This document shows, piece after piece, positions 41,899 to 49,574 of a stretch of 64,000 bases of DNA. The number at the start of each line of letters is the position of its first letter. Within the stretch, counting starts at the first letter, position 1. The stretch spans positions 2,163,574-2,227,573 of the forward strand of contig NZ_VEBF01000001.1 of the NCBI RefSeq assembly GCF_007676705.1. The letters are read 5' to 3'. This stretch comes from Paenibacillus xylanexedens. Its GTDB lineage: Bacteria > Bacillota > Bacilli > Paenibacillales > Paenibacillaceae. The position numbers and the translations under genes are program-made. Below the pieces are notes generated by a model, which did no database searches, was not told the DNA's origin, and worked only from the letters and a program-made list of their open reading frames with translations.

Positions 41899-42704
41899 GG
41901 CTTGTCCTCCTGTTCTGCCTGACGTGATAGAGATGAACCTGTCATCCCGTATTCGTCACCTGCAAGCAAAGAGGTCAGCAGATCAGGCTGCGGAGCGGGG
42001 ATACTGCTCACTTCCGCCTCAGACAATGTTCGAACGAGTTTCCCATCCTTCATGACGGATATCCTGTGACATAGTCTGCGAGCCACTTCCATCTCATGTG
42101 TCACCACGACAATGGTCACGCCCAGCGTTTCATTGATATGACGCAGCACATCCAGTATGCCGTTCGTGGTCTGTGGATCAAGCGAAGACGTCGGTTCATC
42201 ACAGAGCAGCACATCCGGACGACTGGCGAGCGCTCGTGCAATGGCCACACGCTGCTTCTGTCCTCCACTAAGCTGTGCAGGATATTGATCTGCCTTGTCT
42301 TCCAGTCCAACAAACCTCAGCACCTCAAGTCCACGTTCGACTCGCTGCACACGGGATACACCCGCGAGTTCCAGCGGCATGCAGACATTGCCACTCACCG
42401 TTCGGTTACTGACAAGGTTGAAGTGTTGAAAAATCATGCCAATGGATCTTCGTGCCTGACGCAGACTCCGCTCATTCATCTGGGTCAGGTGCTGCCCATT
42501 CACAACAACCTCACCATCATCCGGCTTTTCCAATCCGTTGAGCATCCGCAGAAGCGTGGATTTGCCTGCACCACTGGATCCTATGATGCCATGTATTTCT
42601 CCTTGTCCCACTTCAAGGGACACCGAGCTTAATGCTTCGAATCCCTGATCTGCACGGGAACCGCGCTCGTTATAACATTTGCTTACACCATATAATGAGA
42701 TCAT
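41895..42704 (-). CDS. metN: MetN-like ABC ATPase lacking the C-terminal NIL domain
   Basis: A 269-residue ATPase. Walker A GSSGAGKST (about 43-51), signature LSGGQKQRVAIARAL, Walker B VLLCDEPTSSLDPQT and switch His in VVVTHEMEV. The start MISLYGVSKCYNERGSRADQ fits MetN. Normal MetN proteins have about 340 residues, including a C-terminal NIL/ACT-like domain that binds methionine and shuts transport when the cell has enough. Here the protein ends about 25 residues after the ATPase core with a Ser/Gln/Glu-rich tail. Its stop overlaps metI, so this is not a sequencing end. No S-box riboswitch is found upstream. Confidence 0.85.
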   Translation of the reverse strand: MISLYGVSKCYNERGSRADQGFEALSSVSLEVGQGEIHGIIGSSGAGKSTLLRMLNGLEKPDDGEVVVNGQHLTQMNERSLRQARRSIGMIFQHFNLVSNRTVSGNVCMPLELAGVSRVQRVERGLEVLRFVGLEDKADQYPAQLSGGQKQRVAIARALASRPDVLLCDEPTSSLDPQTTNGILDVLRHINETLGVTIVVVTHEMEVARRLCHRISVMKDGKLVRTLSEAEVSSIPAPQPDLLTSLLAGDEYGMTGSSLSRQAEQEDKP

Positions 42705-42835
42705 GGAGAGTCCTCCCGTGAATGATCATGCATGGTTCTTCAAGAACACATGAAGAAAGCCCGCACAGCCGATAACCGGAGCGCGAGCAAGCCTGTTCAT
42801 TTATAATAAATCAACATTCCATACGAGACAAGCTT

Positions 42836-45145
42836 TTAAGGTGAGATTGCCTCCTGCAGATGGCTAGCTTCATACAGACGAAAACGTCCGTTGGACGACC
42901 CCACATACACTTCATTTCCGATTCGGTTGATCATTCCATTCTTCGCATCACGCTCCCGGTGCTCCGGGCTTCCCATCACAACGTCATGTACACGCCCCAG
43001 CAGCACTCCATCCTTTTTGTTCAATACGAGCAGATTCTCATCCATGGGCAGCAGCAACTGATCATCAATGACCAGATAACTTCCCTGATTCGTTGGATAC
43101 CTCAGAGTTGCAATCGTATCTTTGGCATTCCAACGCGTCTCCCCCGTCTTATAATCCAAAGCCGCCGGGTAGCCATTCTTAATCACATACAACTGATCAT
43201 CTTCCACCAGCCCTCGTTCAATCTTTCCCTTGAGCGTCCAGCGTGTTTTGCCTGTCTTGGCATCGTACAGGGTGGTTGTAAAATCTTCATATTTTCCGTA
43301 ATGATCGCCGTTTTTGTTCTCACGGATCAACAGCATGCCATCATTCAGCTCCTCAAATCTCTGCCCTGCACGAGCAGGGAATTGTGCAAGCTTCTTACCT
43401 GTGTTCAGATCAAGCAGCAGCCACTGATTATCTAGCGACAGCCACCTTTCCGTATTCGCGGTGGCAAATGGATCAAGGCGTTCAATTCCATCAAAATATG
43501 GATCATTCCCAAGTTGTTCTATGGTGGATCGTTTAGCTTTCAAGCTCCATACGGTTCGGCCTGATTGCGGATCGGCTGCAATCAGCTTATTCTTTTCCCA
43601 ATACAACACATAAGGTTCATCTGCACTCTTGTTCAATAATTCATAACCCGTAGCCAGTTTTCGCGTCCACAATGTTTTTCCGTTTGCGCTGTCCAGAACC
43701 GTTAACCAACTGTTGCTTGAGCTCTCAATAACCGGGTTATCCACAACCACAACGTTCTTAGCAGCGGTGATGCCATTTAGTCTAAAATTTTGCTTAGGGG
43801 TGTACGTCCACGTGACCTTTCCGTTCTTCAAGTTCAGATGACGAATACGATCCACGTATCTTTTCTTGTCAGGGTCATAATCGGTGTAGATTGTAACGTA
43901 TTGGCGTCCTGTATCTACCTCCGCCTGCTGTCTTCCAAAGCCCCCATTATTCCCCCATAATTTCTGGCCCGAATGTCGGTCAAGAGCATATATGGAACCT
44001 TCGTAGTAATCCCCGCTAAATCCACCGTCATCCCCTTTCATCAGGAGTACATCATCCGTGGCTGCTTGTAAAAAAGTGTAGTTAATATCCCCCTGGTTGG
44101 TCCATACCGGTTTCCAAGGGATTGTCGTCGGCAGTGTTGTGCCATAGATTTTTGTTGTGAACCCATATTCATCCGCCCGACTGATGTTCCAATCGGAAAC
44201 GACAGCATTTCGATTATCCTGTGCTAAATTCCAGCGTGTTCTGACCAGTCTGCCATTCTTGTTGAATGTGACCAGATACTGCGCATCTTCCCGCTCATAT
44301 CTCCAGGTCTGGCCGATACTCATCGCATAACCCGTGTCATTCAAATTGGCCGAATTCTCTTTCCAATCCGGTTCACCAAGCCATTGTTCGACTTGTTTGG
44401 AGACGATTCCTGGATTCAACTTGATATCCGTCAAATGCCGAATCGCCGAAGTCGGCAGCGCTGCATCCTGTTGGAACCAACCATCAGCCACATTCATCCG
44501 TTGTTCTATATCCTTTTCCTTGATCCAGAGCAGTACAGGGCGATACGTGGAGGATTCCTTGTTCCAAGTTCGCGGGGCAATGGAGACCCCATACCATCCT
44601 TTCCACTTCGCAACAATAACAGCCTTATCTGTTAGCGTTTTCTCAAAAGACCAGGTTGTAGAACTGTCTGGAGCCAGATACAGTTTACTGCCTGATTGGA
44701 GCGTGAAGCTCTGGGGAGCCATTTTCGTCATGCTTCTGCTCTCCTTCAGTGCATACCAACTTGGCAGCCAGAAGTCTCCATGTTCAGATGACTGGAGCTG
44801 TACCCACTCGCCACGAATCGAAGCAAACGTATACTTTTCGCTTTTCGTCGTATAATATTCAACCCTCATCTGGTCAGCAGCCACACTGCTGTCCCTCCTG
44901 TTTTTGAACAGAGGGATGTCATTCATGAGCGTAACGGTATCTCCTTGTTTGTAAGCCAACTTTGCAGTTAAGGCTTGGGAACTTGCCCCCAGCGTTTGTG
45001 GCGTTGTAGCCGAAGCTTGTCCTCCAAGGGCGACCATTTTGGAATCCAGCAGCATCCATCCCGTCAACAGCACAGCAGATACTCCAGTCAAGGTAATCCA
45101 TTTGTAGCCTATTCTCTGCCAGTCAGGACCCGTCTTCACTCTCAT
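42836..45145 (-). CDS. Membrane-anchored or secreted PQQ-like beta-propeller protein
   Basis: A 769-residue protein. ATG 45145 follows GGATGGGGATGA. Residues 15-33 form a hydrophobic anchor or signal (WITLTGVSAVLLTGWMLLD). Residues 50-200 hold two SH3-like halves (VTLMNDIPLFKNRRDSSVAA, LYLAPDSSTTWSFEK). The C-terminal 450 residues contain repeated GKxxWxxK units: HSGQKLWGNN, KNGKVTWTYT, ANGKTLWTRK, QSGRTVWSLK, KTGKTRWTLK, KTGETRWNAK. These are typical of PQQ-type (BamB-like) propellers, which act as protein scaffolds. It is alone between two importers on the same strand. Function not known. Confidence 0.75.
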   Translation of the reverse strand: MRVKTGPDWQRIGYKWITLTGVSAVLLTGWMLLDSKMVALGGQASATTPQTLGASSQALTAKLAYKQGDTVTLMNDIPLFKNRRDSSVAADQMRVEYYTTKSEKYTFASIRGEWVQLQSSEHGDFWLPSWYALKESRSMTKMAPQSFTLQSGSKLYLAPDSSTTWSFEKTLTDKAVIVAKWKGWYGVSIAPRTWNKESSTYRPVLLWIKEKDIEQRMNVADGWFQQDAALPTSAIRHLTDIKLNPGIVSKQVEQWLGEPDWKENSANLNDTGYAMSIGQTWRYEREDAQYLVTFNKNGRLVRTRWNLAQDNRNAVVSDWNISRADEYGFTTKIYGTTLPTTIPWKPVWTNQGDINYTFLQAATDDVLLMKGDDGGFSGDYYEGSIYALDRHSGQKLWGNNGGFGRQQAEVDTGRQYVTIYTDYDPDKKRYVDRIRHLNLKNGKVTWTYTPKQNFRLNGITAAKNVVVVDNPVIESSSNSWLTVLDSANGKTLWTRKLATGYELLNKSADEPYVLYWEKNKLIAADPQSGRTVWSLKAKRSTIEQLGNDPYFDGIERLDPFATANTERWLSLDNQWLLLDLNTGKKLAQFPARAGQRFEELNDGMLLIRENKNGDHYGKYEDFTTTLYDAKTGKTRWTLKGKIERGLVEDDQLYVIKNGYPAALDYKTGETRWNAKDTIATLRYPTNQGSYLVIDDQLLLPMDENLLVLNKKDGVLLGRVHDVVMGSPEHRERDAKNGMINRIGNEVYVGSSNGRFRLYEASHLQEAISP

Positions 45146-45239
45146 TCATCCCCATCCATTAGAAGTTATTTCCATATAGACGTCGCAAACAGGAAAAAGT
45201 TACCTCTCACCTCAATATATTTCTCGCTATATTCCAGTA

Positions 45240-46034
45240 TTACCTTACATCCAACATCGTAGCATGATAAGGAAAGGTGACCCCCATGTAATAAGCAGCT
45301 GTTAAGGTGAGGATATAATAAAATACGAACCACAGATCTGCCCGGGAATAGCCGATCTGAATGTAATATGTTCGACGCGCGCCATCCGCGAACCCCTTCG
45401 CTTCCATCGCTACCGCCATTCGTTGTGCACGGCGAATACTCTGGGCCAGCAGCGGAATAGCGTAACGCTTGAGTGTACCATACACATTCCAGCGTGAGCC
45501 GCGTTGCCTTGTTCCACGAATACGAATGGCGTAACGGAGCGTCTGGAATTCATCCAGCAGAATCGGGATCATACGCATCGCGGCCAAAAAGCTGTAGGCA
45601 TATTTGGCGGGAAGCTTCCACTGCTGCATTAGGGAATAAAACAGTCTTACCGGCTTCGTTGTCAGTCCGAACAGCAAGCCAGCCGCTGCCATGCTCAGCG
45701 AGCGAAATCCCAAGTGCAGTCCGCGATAGAAGCTCTCTTCCGTAATATGAATCAGTCCCCACTTATACCATGTGGTCTCTCCCTTCCCAAACATCATCAT
45801 ACCTGTAGATGTGGAGATAAATACCAGAATGAATGGTGATGCATACAGCATCAATCTGTACCACGGGTGACCAGTCCAGCACAGTAACAGAATCATAGCT
45901 ACAGCAACATTGGCCATTACATTCAGGTTATGAATGAGGATAACGATGACAAACATCATCGTCAGAATAATCATTTTCAATCCGGGATTGACGGTATGAA
46001 GCCAGGTTTCACGATGAGGAAACGACAGCTGCAT
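45240..46034 (-). CDS. ykoC: ECF transporter T component (YkoC-like)
   Basis: A 264-residue membrane protein with about six helices and the CbiQ-type coupling motifs: RIRGTRQRGSRWNVYGTLKR (first Ala-Arg-Gly-like motif) and SIRRAQRMAVAMEAKGFADG (second). The start ATG 46034 follows GGGGAGG by 7 nt; it overlaps the end of the ATPase gene by 26 bp. The T subunit couples the ATPases to the substrate-binding S subunit. In the ykoEDC-type operon with a TPP riboswitch, the job is import of the thiamine pyrimidine precursor hydroxymethylpyrimidine (HMP) or thiamine. Confidence 0.85.
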   Translation of the reverse strand: MQLSFPHRETWLHTVNPGLKMIILTMMFVIVILIHNLNVMANVAVAMILLLCWTGHPWYRLMLYASPFILVFISTSTGMMMFGKGETTWYKWGLIHITEESFYRGLHLGFRSLSMAAAGLLFGLTTKPVRLFYSLMQQWKLPAKYAYSFLAAMRMIPILLDEFQTLRYAIRIRGTRQRGSRWNVYGTLKRYAIPLLAQSIRRAQRMAVAMEAKGFADGARRTYYIQIGYSRADLWFVFYYILTLTAAYYMGVTFPYHATMLDVR

Positions 46035-47586
46035 CAGATAACCTCCCCTCATCCACCGTCCAGATTCGGGTGCAATATCTTTTTACAATCTCACGGTCAT
46101 GGGTAACCATCACAATAGCTGTTCCTTCACGCCGCAATTGCTCCAGTTGTGCTAACATGGCGAACGTATTGCGGGCATCCTGCCCAAATGTAGGCTCATC
46201 CAGCAGCAGAATTCGCTGCTCTCTGACCAGTGCGGAAGCCACACTCAAGCGGCGTTTCTGTCCCATGGATAATTGGTAGGGATGACGCTCGGATAGGTCG
46301 ATTAGTCCAAATTGCTTCAGCATGTGATCCGTTTTGATACGTCTTTCTTCCGCTGTAAGCCTTCCTCCAAGCAAGGAGAATCCCACTTCTTCCGCGACGG
46401 TATTGGTCACAAATTGAAATTCCGGATTCTGAAATACAAATGCAATTCGATCTGCGAGTTGTTCCGTCCTACCGGAGGGCTGACCATCAACCTGATAATC
46501 ACCTGTCGTTTTCAGAATATTCATCAGGGATAATAACAACGAACTTTTGCCAGCTCCATTGGCTCCGACAATACCAATCCAATCCCCATGCCACACCTTG
46601 GCCTGTTCCACCTGAATGAAGGGCGTTTTCCCACGCCATCCAGTGAACTGGTGTAAGGCCAGTGCAGGCTGATGTGACGATGATACAGGGGATAAGGATG
46701 ATACGTGAGATATGGGGAATGTGGTCGTTGTTTCGGATAAACCAGACGCTTGCTGTACTTCCAAGCTCAGAAAGCCCTGATCCTCACAGGCCCGGAGTTC
46801 TCCAGCAATACTTCCCTCTTCCTCCTTTGTTGCCTGCTCCTGATCCCGCTCTTCCCACACGCCTGGATACCAAATTCCATAAGCCTTCAACTTTTCTCTT
46901 TCCTCCGTAAATACTTGCTGCGATGGGCCATCCGCCACGATTTTTCCCTCAGGAGATAACACAATAATTCGGTCGACCATATCCACAATCTCATTAATTT
47001 TGTGTTCAACAATGATTAATGTTTTGTCACTGGCAATCCGTTTGACGGTATCCCACACCTGGGAAGTTCCTTCATCATCCAGTAATGCCGTGGGCTCATC
47101 CAGAAATAGCACCTCCGGGTCCATGGCCAACATCGATGCAATTGCAAGACGCTGCTTCATGCCCTGAGACATGGATTGGATCCATGTTCGATTCTGCTCA
47201 AAGGATAATCCGACCTGTTTCAGATAATATTCAATTAGATCCGCCATCTCTTCACGCGGTATATTTCGGTTTTCCAGAACAAATGCAATCTCTTCGTCCG
47301 AATAGGACATACAGAACTGGGTATCCGGGTCTTGAAAGACCACTCCGGCTTTGCCAGGAACCTGAATATCATCACATTTCATCGGGATCTCAACCGAACG
47401 TGGAATCAGACCGCTCAGGATTTGTAACAACGTCGATTTACCGGAGCCGCTCGGACCAAGCAGCAACACTTTCTCCCCTTGACGCACAGAGAGAGACAAG
47501 CCTTGAAATAGCAAGGCTTTCTCTCCCGGGAACTTGCATTTTAGATTCGTTACACTTACCACTTGCGAATTCCCTTCCCCGTTCAT
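46009..47586 (-). CDS. ykoD: ECF transporter double ATPase (YkoD-like)
   Basis: A 525-residue protein with two ABC ATPase halves in one chain. First half: Walker A LLGPSGSGKST (about 45), signature SMSQGMKQRLAIASML, Walker B VLFLDEPTALLDDEG. Linker 235-320 is low-complexity, rich in Glu, Ser and Gln. Second half: Walker A VGANGAGKSSLL, signature LSMGQKRRLSVASAL, Walker B LLLDEPTFGQDARN. The start ATG overlaps the ykoE stop (TAGATG); GTG further in is an alternative. It powers the ECF importer. Fused ATPases are the rule in YkoD, unlike the separate EcfA1/A2. Confidence 0.88.
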   Translation of the reverse strand: MNGEGNSQVVSVTNLKCKFPGEKALLFQGLSLSVRQGEKVLLLGPSGSGKSTLLQILSGLIPRSVEIPMKCDDIQVPGKAGVVFQDPDTQFCMSYSDEEIAFVLENRNIPREEMADLIEYYLKQVGLSFEQNRTWIQSMSQGMKQRLAIASMLAMDPEVLFLDEPTALLDDEGTSQVWDTVKRIASDKTLIIVEHKINEIVDMVDRIIVLSPEGKIVADGPSQQVFTEEREKLKAYGIWYPGVWEERDQEQATKEEEGSIAGELRACEDQGFLSLEVQQASGLSETTTTFPISHVSSLSPVSSSHQPALALHQFTGWRGKTPFIQVEQAKVWHGDWIGIVGANGAGKSSLLLSLMNILKTTGDYQVDGQPSGRTEQLADRIAFVFQNPEFQFVTNTVAEEVGFSLLGGRLTAEERRIKTDHMLKQFGLIDLSERHPYQLSMGQKRRLSVASALVREQRILLLDEPTFGQDARNTFAMLAQLEQLRREGTAIVMVTHDREIVKRYCTRIWTVDEGRLSDAAVVSSS

Positions 47587-48180
47587 CTAATCCAGAGCCT
47601 CATAATCCTGTTTGGATACCGGTCTGAGCGAGCGGGTTGCACCTGTCAGTTCCAAGGCTTTGGCGAGATAATAAGCGAACACTCCGGCGATCAGGATACT
47701 TCCAATGAAGCGGAATCCGATAAATAACGTATAATTCCATGCCGAGAGTGAATCAATATACCCGTACTGGTAATCCAGCACAAGCGAAGCCGCCGCTGCA
47801 CCTATGGCTGCAAGACAGGTGACGAACAGACTGGTTTTTCGATACAGAAATGCGGCGAAGAATATCTCGGCTCCCAATCCTTGCAACAGACCATACACCA
47901 GTGTGGACATGCCCCATTCACTGCCCAGAAAAGCACTCACCGTTGAAGCTGCAACCTCAGCAAGAATCGCCACACCCGGCTTACGAATGATGACAAAAGC
48001 AAACGTGCCCGCCATAAACCACATGCCATAGATCATCTGCTCCGCATGAACGCCAAATGGTTTCATCAGGTCATATGTAGGTCCCCATATCTTGTAAATC
48101 ACTCCGAACACCACTGCGATCACGATGGTTACCAGAATATCTGTTAGTTTCAATCGCTTGTTGCCTGCTGTTGTTGCCAT
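47587..48180 (-). CDS. ykoE: ECF transporter S component (YkoE-like, HMP/thiamine)
   Basis: A 197-residue protein with five or six helices: ILVTIVIAVVFGVIYKIWG, GMWFMAGTFAFVIIRKPGVA, and the conserved EVAASTVSAFLGSEWGMSTL and QGLGAEIFFA segments typical of YkoE. ATG 48180 follows AGGAAGGAAGT; the frame to 48321 reads the leader and terminator and is rejected. The S subunit binds the substrate, in this family HMP or thiamine. It is the first gene of ykoEDC, preceded by an attenuator (48229-48256) and a TPP riboswitch (48424-48514). Confidence 0.88.
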   Translation of the reverse strand: MATTAGNKRLKLTDILVTIVIAVVFGVIYKIWGPTYDLMKPFGVHAEQMIYGMWFMAGTFAFVIIRKPGVAILAEVAASTVSAFLGSEWGMSTLVYGLLQGLGAEIFFAAFLYRKTSLFVTCLAAIGAAAASLVLDYQYGYIDSLSAWNYTLFIGFRFIGSILIAGVFAYYLAKALELTGATRSLRPVSKQDYEALD

Positions 48181-48228
48181 CTTCTCAACTTCCTTCCTCT
48201 GCTCCCCATCGGGTTTATAAAAGTAAAC

Positions 48229-48256
48229 AAAAAAGCCTCCCCGGTTCCGGGCAGGC
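48229..48256 (-). terminator. Riboswitch-controlled terminator of ykoEDC
   Basis: GCCTCCCCGG (48235-48244) and CCGGGCAGGC (48247-48256) form a GC-rich hairpin with one mismatch. On the minus strand TTTTTT (48234-48229) follows. It lies in the leader, 48 nt before the ykoE start and about 170 nt after the aptamer, and is probably the expression platform. Confidence 0.7.
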
Positions 48257-48423
48257 CTTACGTACAGTGTACAATTCTCACAATCATGTATTGGATGGTT
48301 GACGCAAAGACGGAATATCAATCCTTCTCTCTCCGTTGTAGCAAAAAATTCACCACAGCTGAAAAGAAGTCCTGTTGTTATCCCCCGTTAATTTGCACAT
48401 TTCACCCTACATATTGTAAATCC

Positions 48424-48514
48424 ATGTTCTCTACGCTGGCATTACCCAGATCAGATGTACGGTCAGCGGCACAAGGCCACTCTCTCAGCCCAACTTCATT
48501 GAGCTCCCGGTTCA
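48424..48514 (-). ncRNA. TPP riboswitch aptamer upstream of ykoEDC
   Basis: On the minus strand the aptamer shows AACCGGGAGCTC at the 5' side, GGGCTGAGAGAGTGG, and the conserved core CTGATCTGGGTAATGCCAGC followed by GTAGAGAA. CTGAGA and the CTGATC...GCCAGCG pieces are the thiamine-box invariants. A promoter TTGCCA-17-TACATT (48561-48533) stands just upstream, with transcription starting near 48526. It should turn off HMP/thiamine import when TPP is high. Confidence 0.88.
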
Positions 48515-48532
48515 CTTTATTTCATTGCTTCT

Positions 48533-48561
48533 AATGTACATCAGATGGGTATTTGTGGCAA
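48533..48561 (-). promoter_or_regulatory. Promoter of the ykoEDC leader
   Basis: Minus strand TTGCCA (48561-48556), 17 bp, TACATT (48538-48533). The riboswitch begins about 12 nt after the predicted start. Confidence 0.55.
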
Positions 48562-48565
48562 TGCC

Positions 48566-49234
48566 TTAATATTGCGTATTCCCGGACTGGCTCGTTTTCC
48601 CTGAAGCAAACCCCTTGAACAACGTTGGTACTTTGGAATACCGCGTATTCGTGATTTTTCCTACAGTTGAGCTGCTATCTGTCCGCAAAATGGAATCCTT
48701 CACATTGGAAATGTCCGAATTGGACACATTCATTGTGACTGCATAGGATGTTCCGCCATTTTGACGCACCAGCTTGCCGATATCATCCGCTCTGAAATTT
48801 TTGATGTTGATCGTACCGGAGGCATTCATCTGGAACACTTTGTCATAGGCCTTGTATGCTGCACCACCTGTAATGTTCACAGTCCCTGCGGATTTCAATG
48901 TGAGCGCATCCTCACCAACATCCTTCCAGGTTACATTTTCAATATTACAGTTGCCATAACAGTGCACCCCATCCGCCGCTGGTGCTTCAATCACAACATT
49001 TTTTAACGTAGCTCCTGCTTCCAGTCGGAAAATGGGTTTCTGGTTCTCGGCCTGGCTGCCATCTCCTAATGTTTTGGGATCTGCGGCAACACTCTTGCCT
49101 TTACCATCATACGTTGTTCCTTTGGGAACAATGATTGTTGTCTTCACAATCTCGGGAGCCGCAGACACCGGAATTGCACCAAATGCAGAAGCAAGCAGAC
49201 CAACCGACAACATTACCGTCAACATCTTTTTCAT
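48566..49234 (-). CDS. Secreted pectate lyase, PL3 family
   Basis: A 222-residue enzyme; ATG 49234 lies 10 nt after GGGAGG, with an in-frame TTG just before it. Signal peptide [20 protein letters not shown] then IPVSAAPE. The mature part is a PL3 right-handed beta helix: [53 protein letters not shown] and [17 protein letters not shown]. Pectate lyases of this family cut homogalacturonan by beta-elimination with Ca2+; the conserved Asp/Glu, Lys and Arg residues in these segments are present. Size is normal. It points to a plant-associated lifestyle. It is separated from ykoEDC by the riboswitch promoter. Confidence 0.88.
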   Translation of the reverse strand: MKKMLTVMLSVGLLASAFGAIPVSAAPEIVKTTIIVPKGTTYDGKGKSVAADPKTLGDGSQAENQKPIFRLEAGATLKNVVIEAPAADGVHCYGNCNIENVTWKDVGEDALTLKSAGTVNITGGAAYKAYDKVFQMNASGTINIKNFRADDIGKLVRQNGGTSYAVTMNVSNSDISNVKDSILRTDSSSTVGKITNTRYSKVPTLFKGFASGKTSQSGNTQY

Positions 49235-49495
49235 CAATAAACATCCTCCCTTATTTGGATTGAATGGGTTCAAGCAGAGACTTGTCTTCATATACACTAG
49301 AGAGAAATCTCTGTGTTCAGAACCTACCCTGATCCTACCAAAAAAGGGAATGTTACGAGAATAATCATTAGGTCATGTTTCATTTTTCAGCATAATACCT
49401 GATGTCTAAGCATTCTTTGCAGTATCATGTTTACTTGTTATGTACCGATATTAACTTCGGATATGCTCTATTTACATTCACCAAATGATTTAGAC
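49235..49495. other. Gap upstream of the pectate lyase gene
   Basis: About 260 bp of AT-rich DNA without a gene. It contains the palindrome AGAGA-AA-TCTCT (about 49302-49313), which may be an operator for the lyase promoter on the minus strand. No clear -35/-10 pair is identified. Confidence 0.35.
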
Positions 49496-49499
49496 ACAA

Positions 49500-49545
49500 A
49501 AAAAAAGAAACCCTTAGTCTTGTTAAAGACAGGGTTTCTACATGA
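49500..49545 (-). terminator. Terminator of the SLH protein gene
   Basis: AAACCC-TT-AGTCTT (49509-49522) pairs with AAGACA-GGGTTT (49527-49539). On the minus strand it is followed by a run of T. It lies just after the stop at 49575. Confidence 0.75.
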
Positions 49546-49574
49546 TACATTTAAAACTAATCTACATCCTCTAT

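Noticed and set aside
42705..42835. Search for an S-box (SAM) riboswitch before metN.
   Set aside because: Only 130 bp are available and no S-box pattern or terminator is present.
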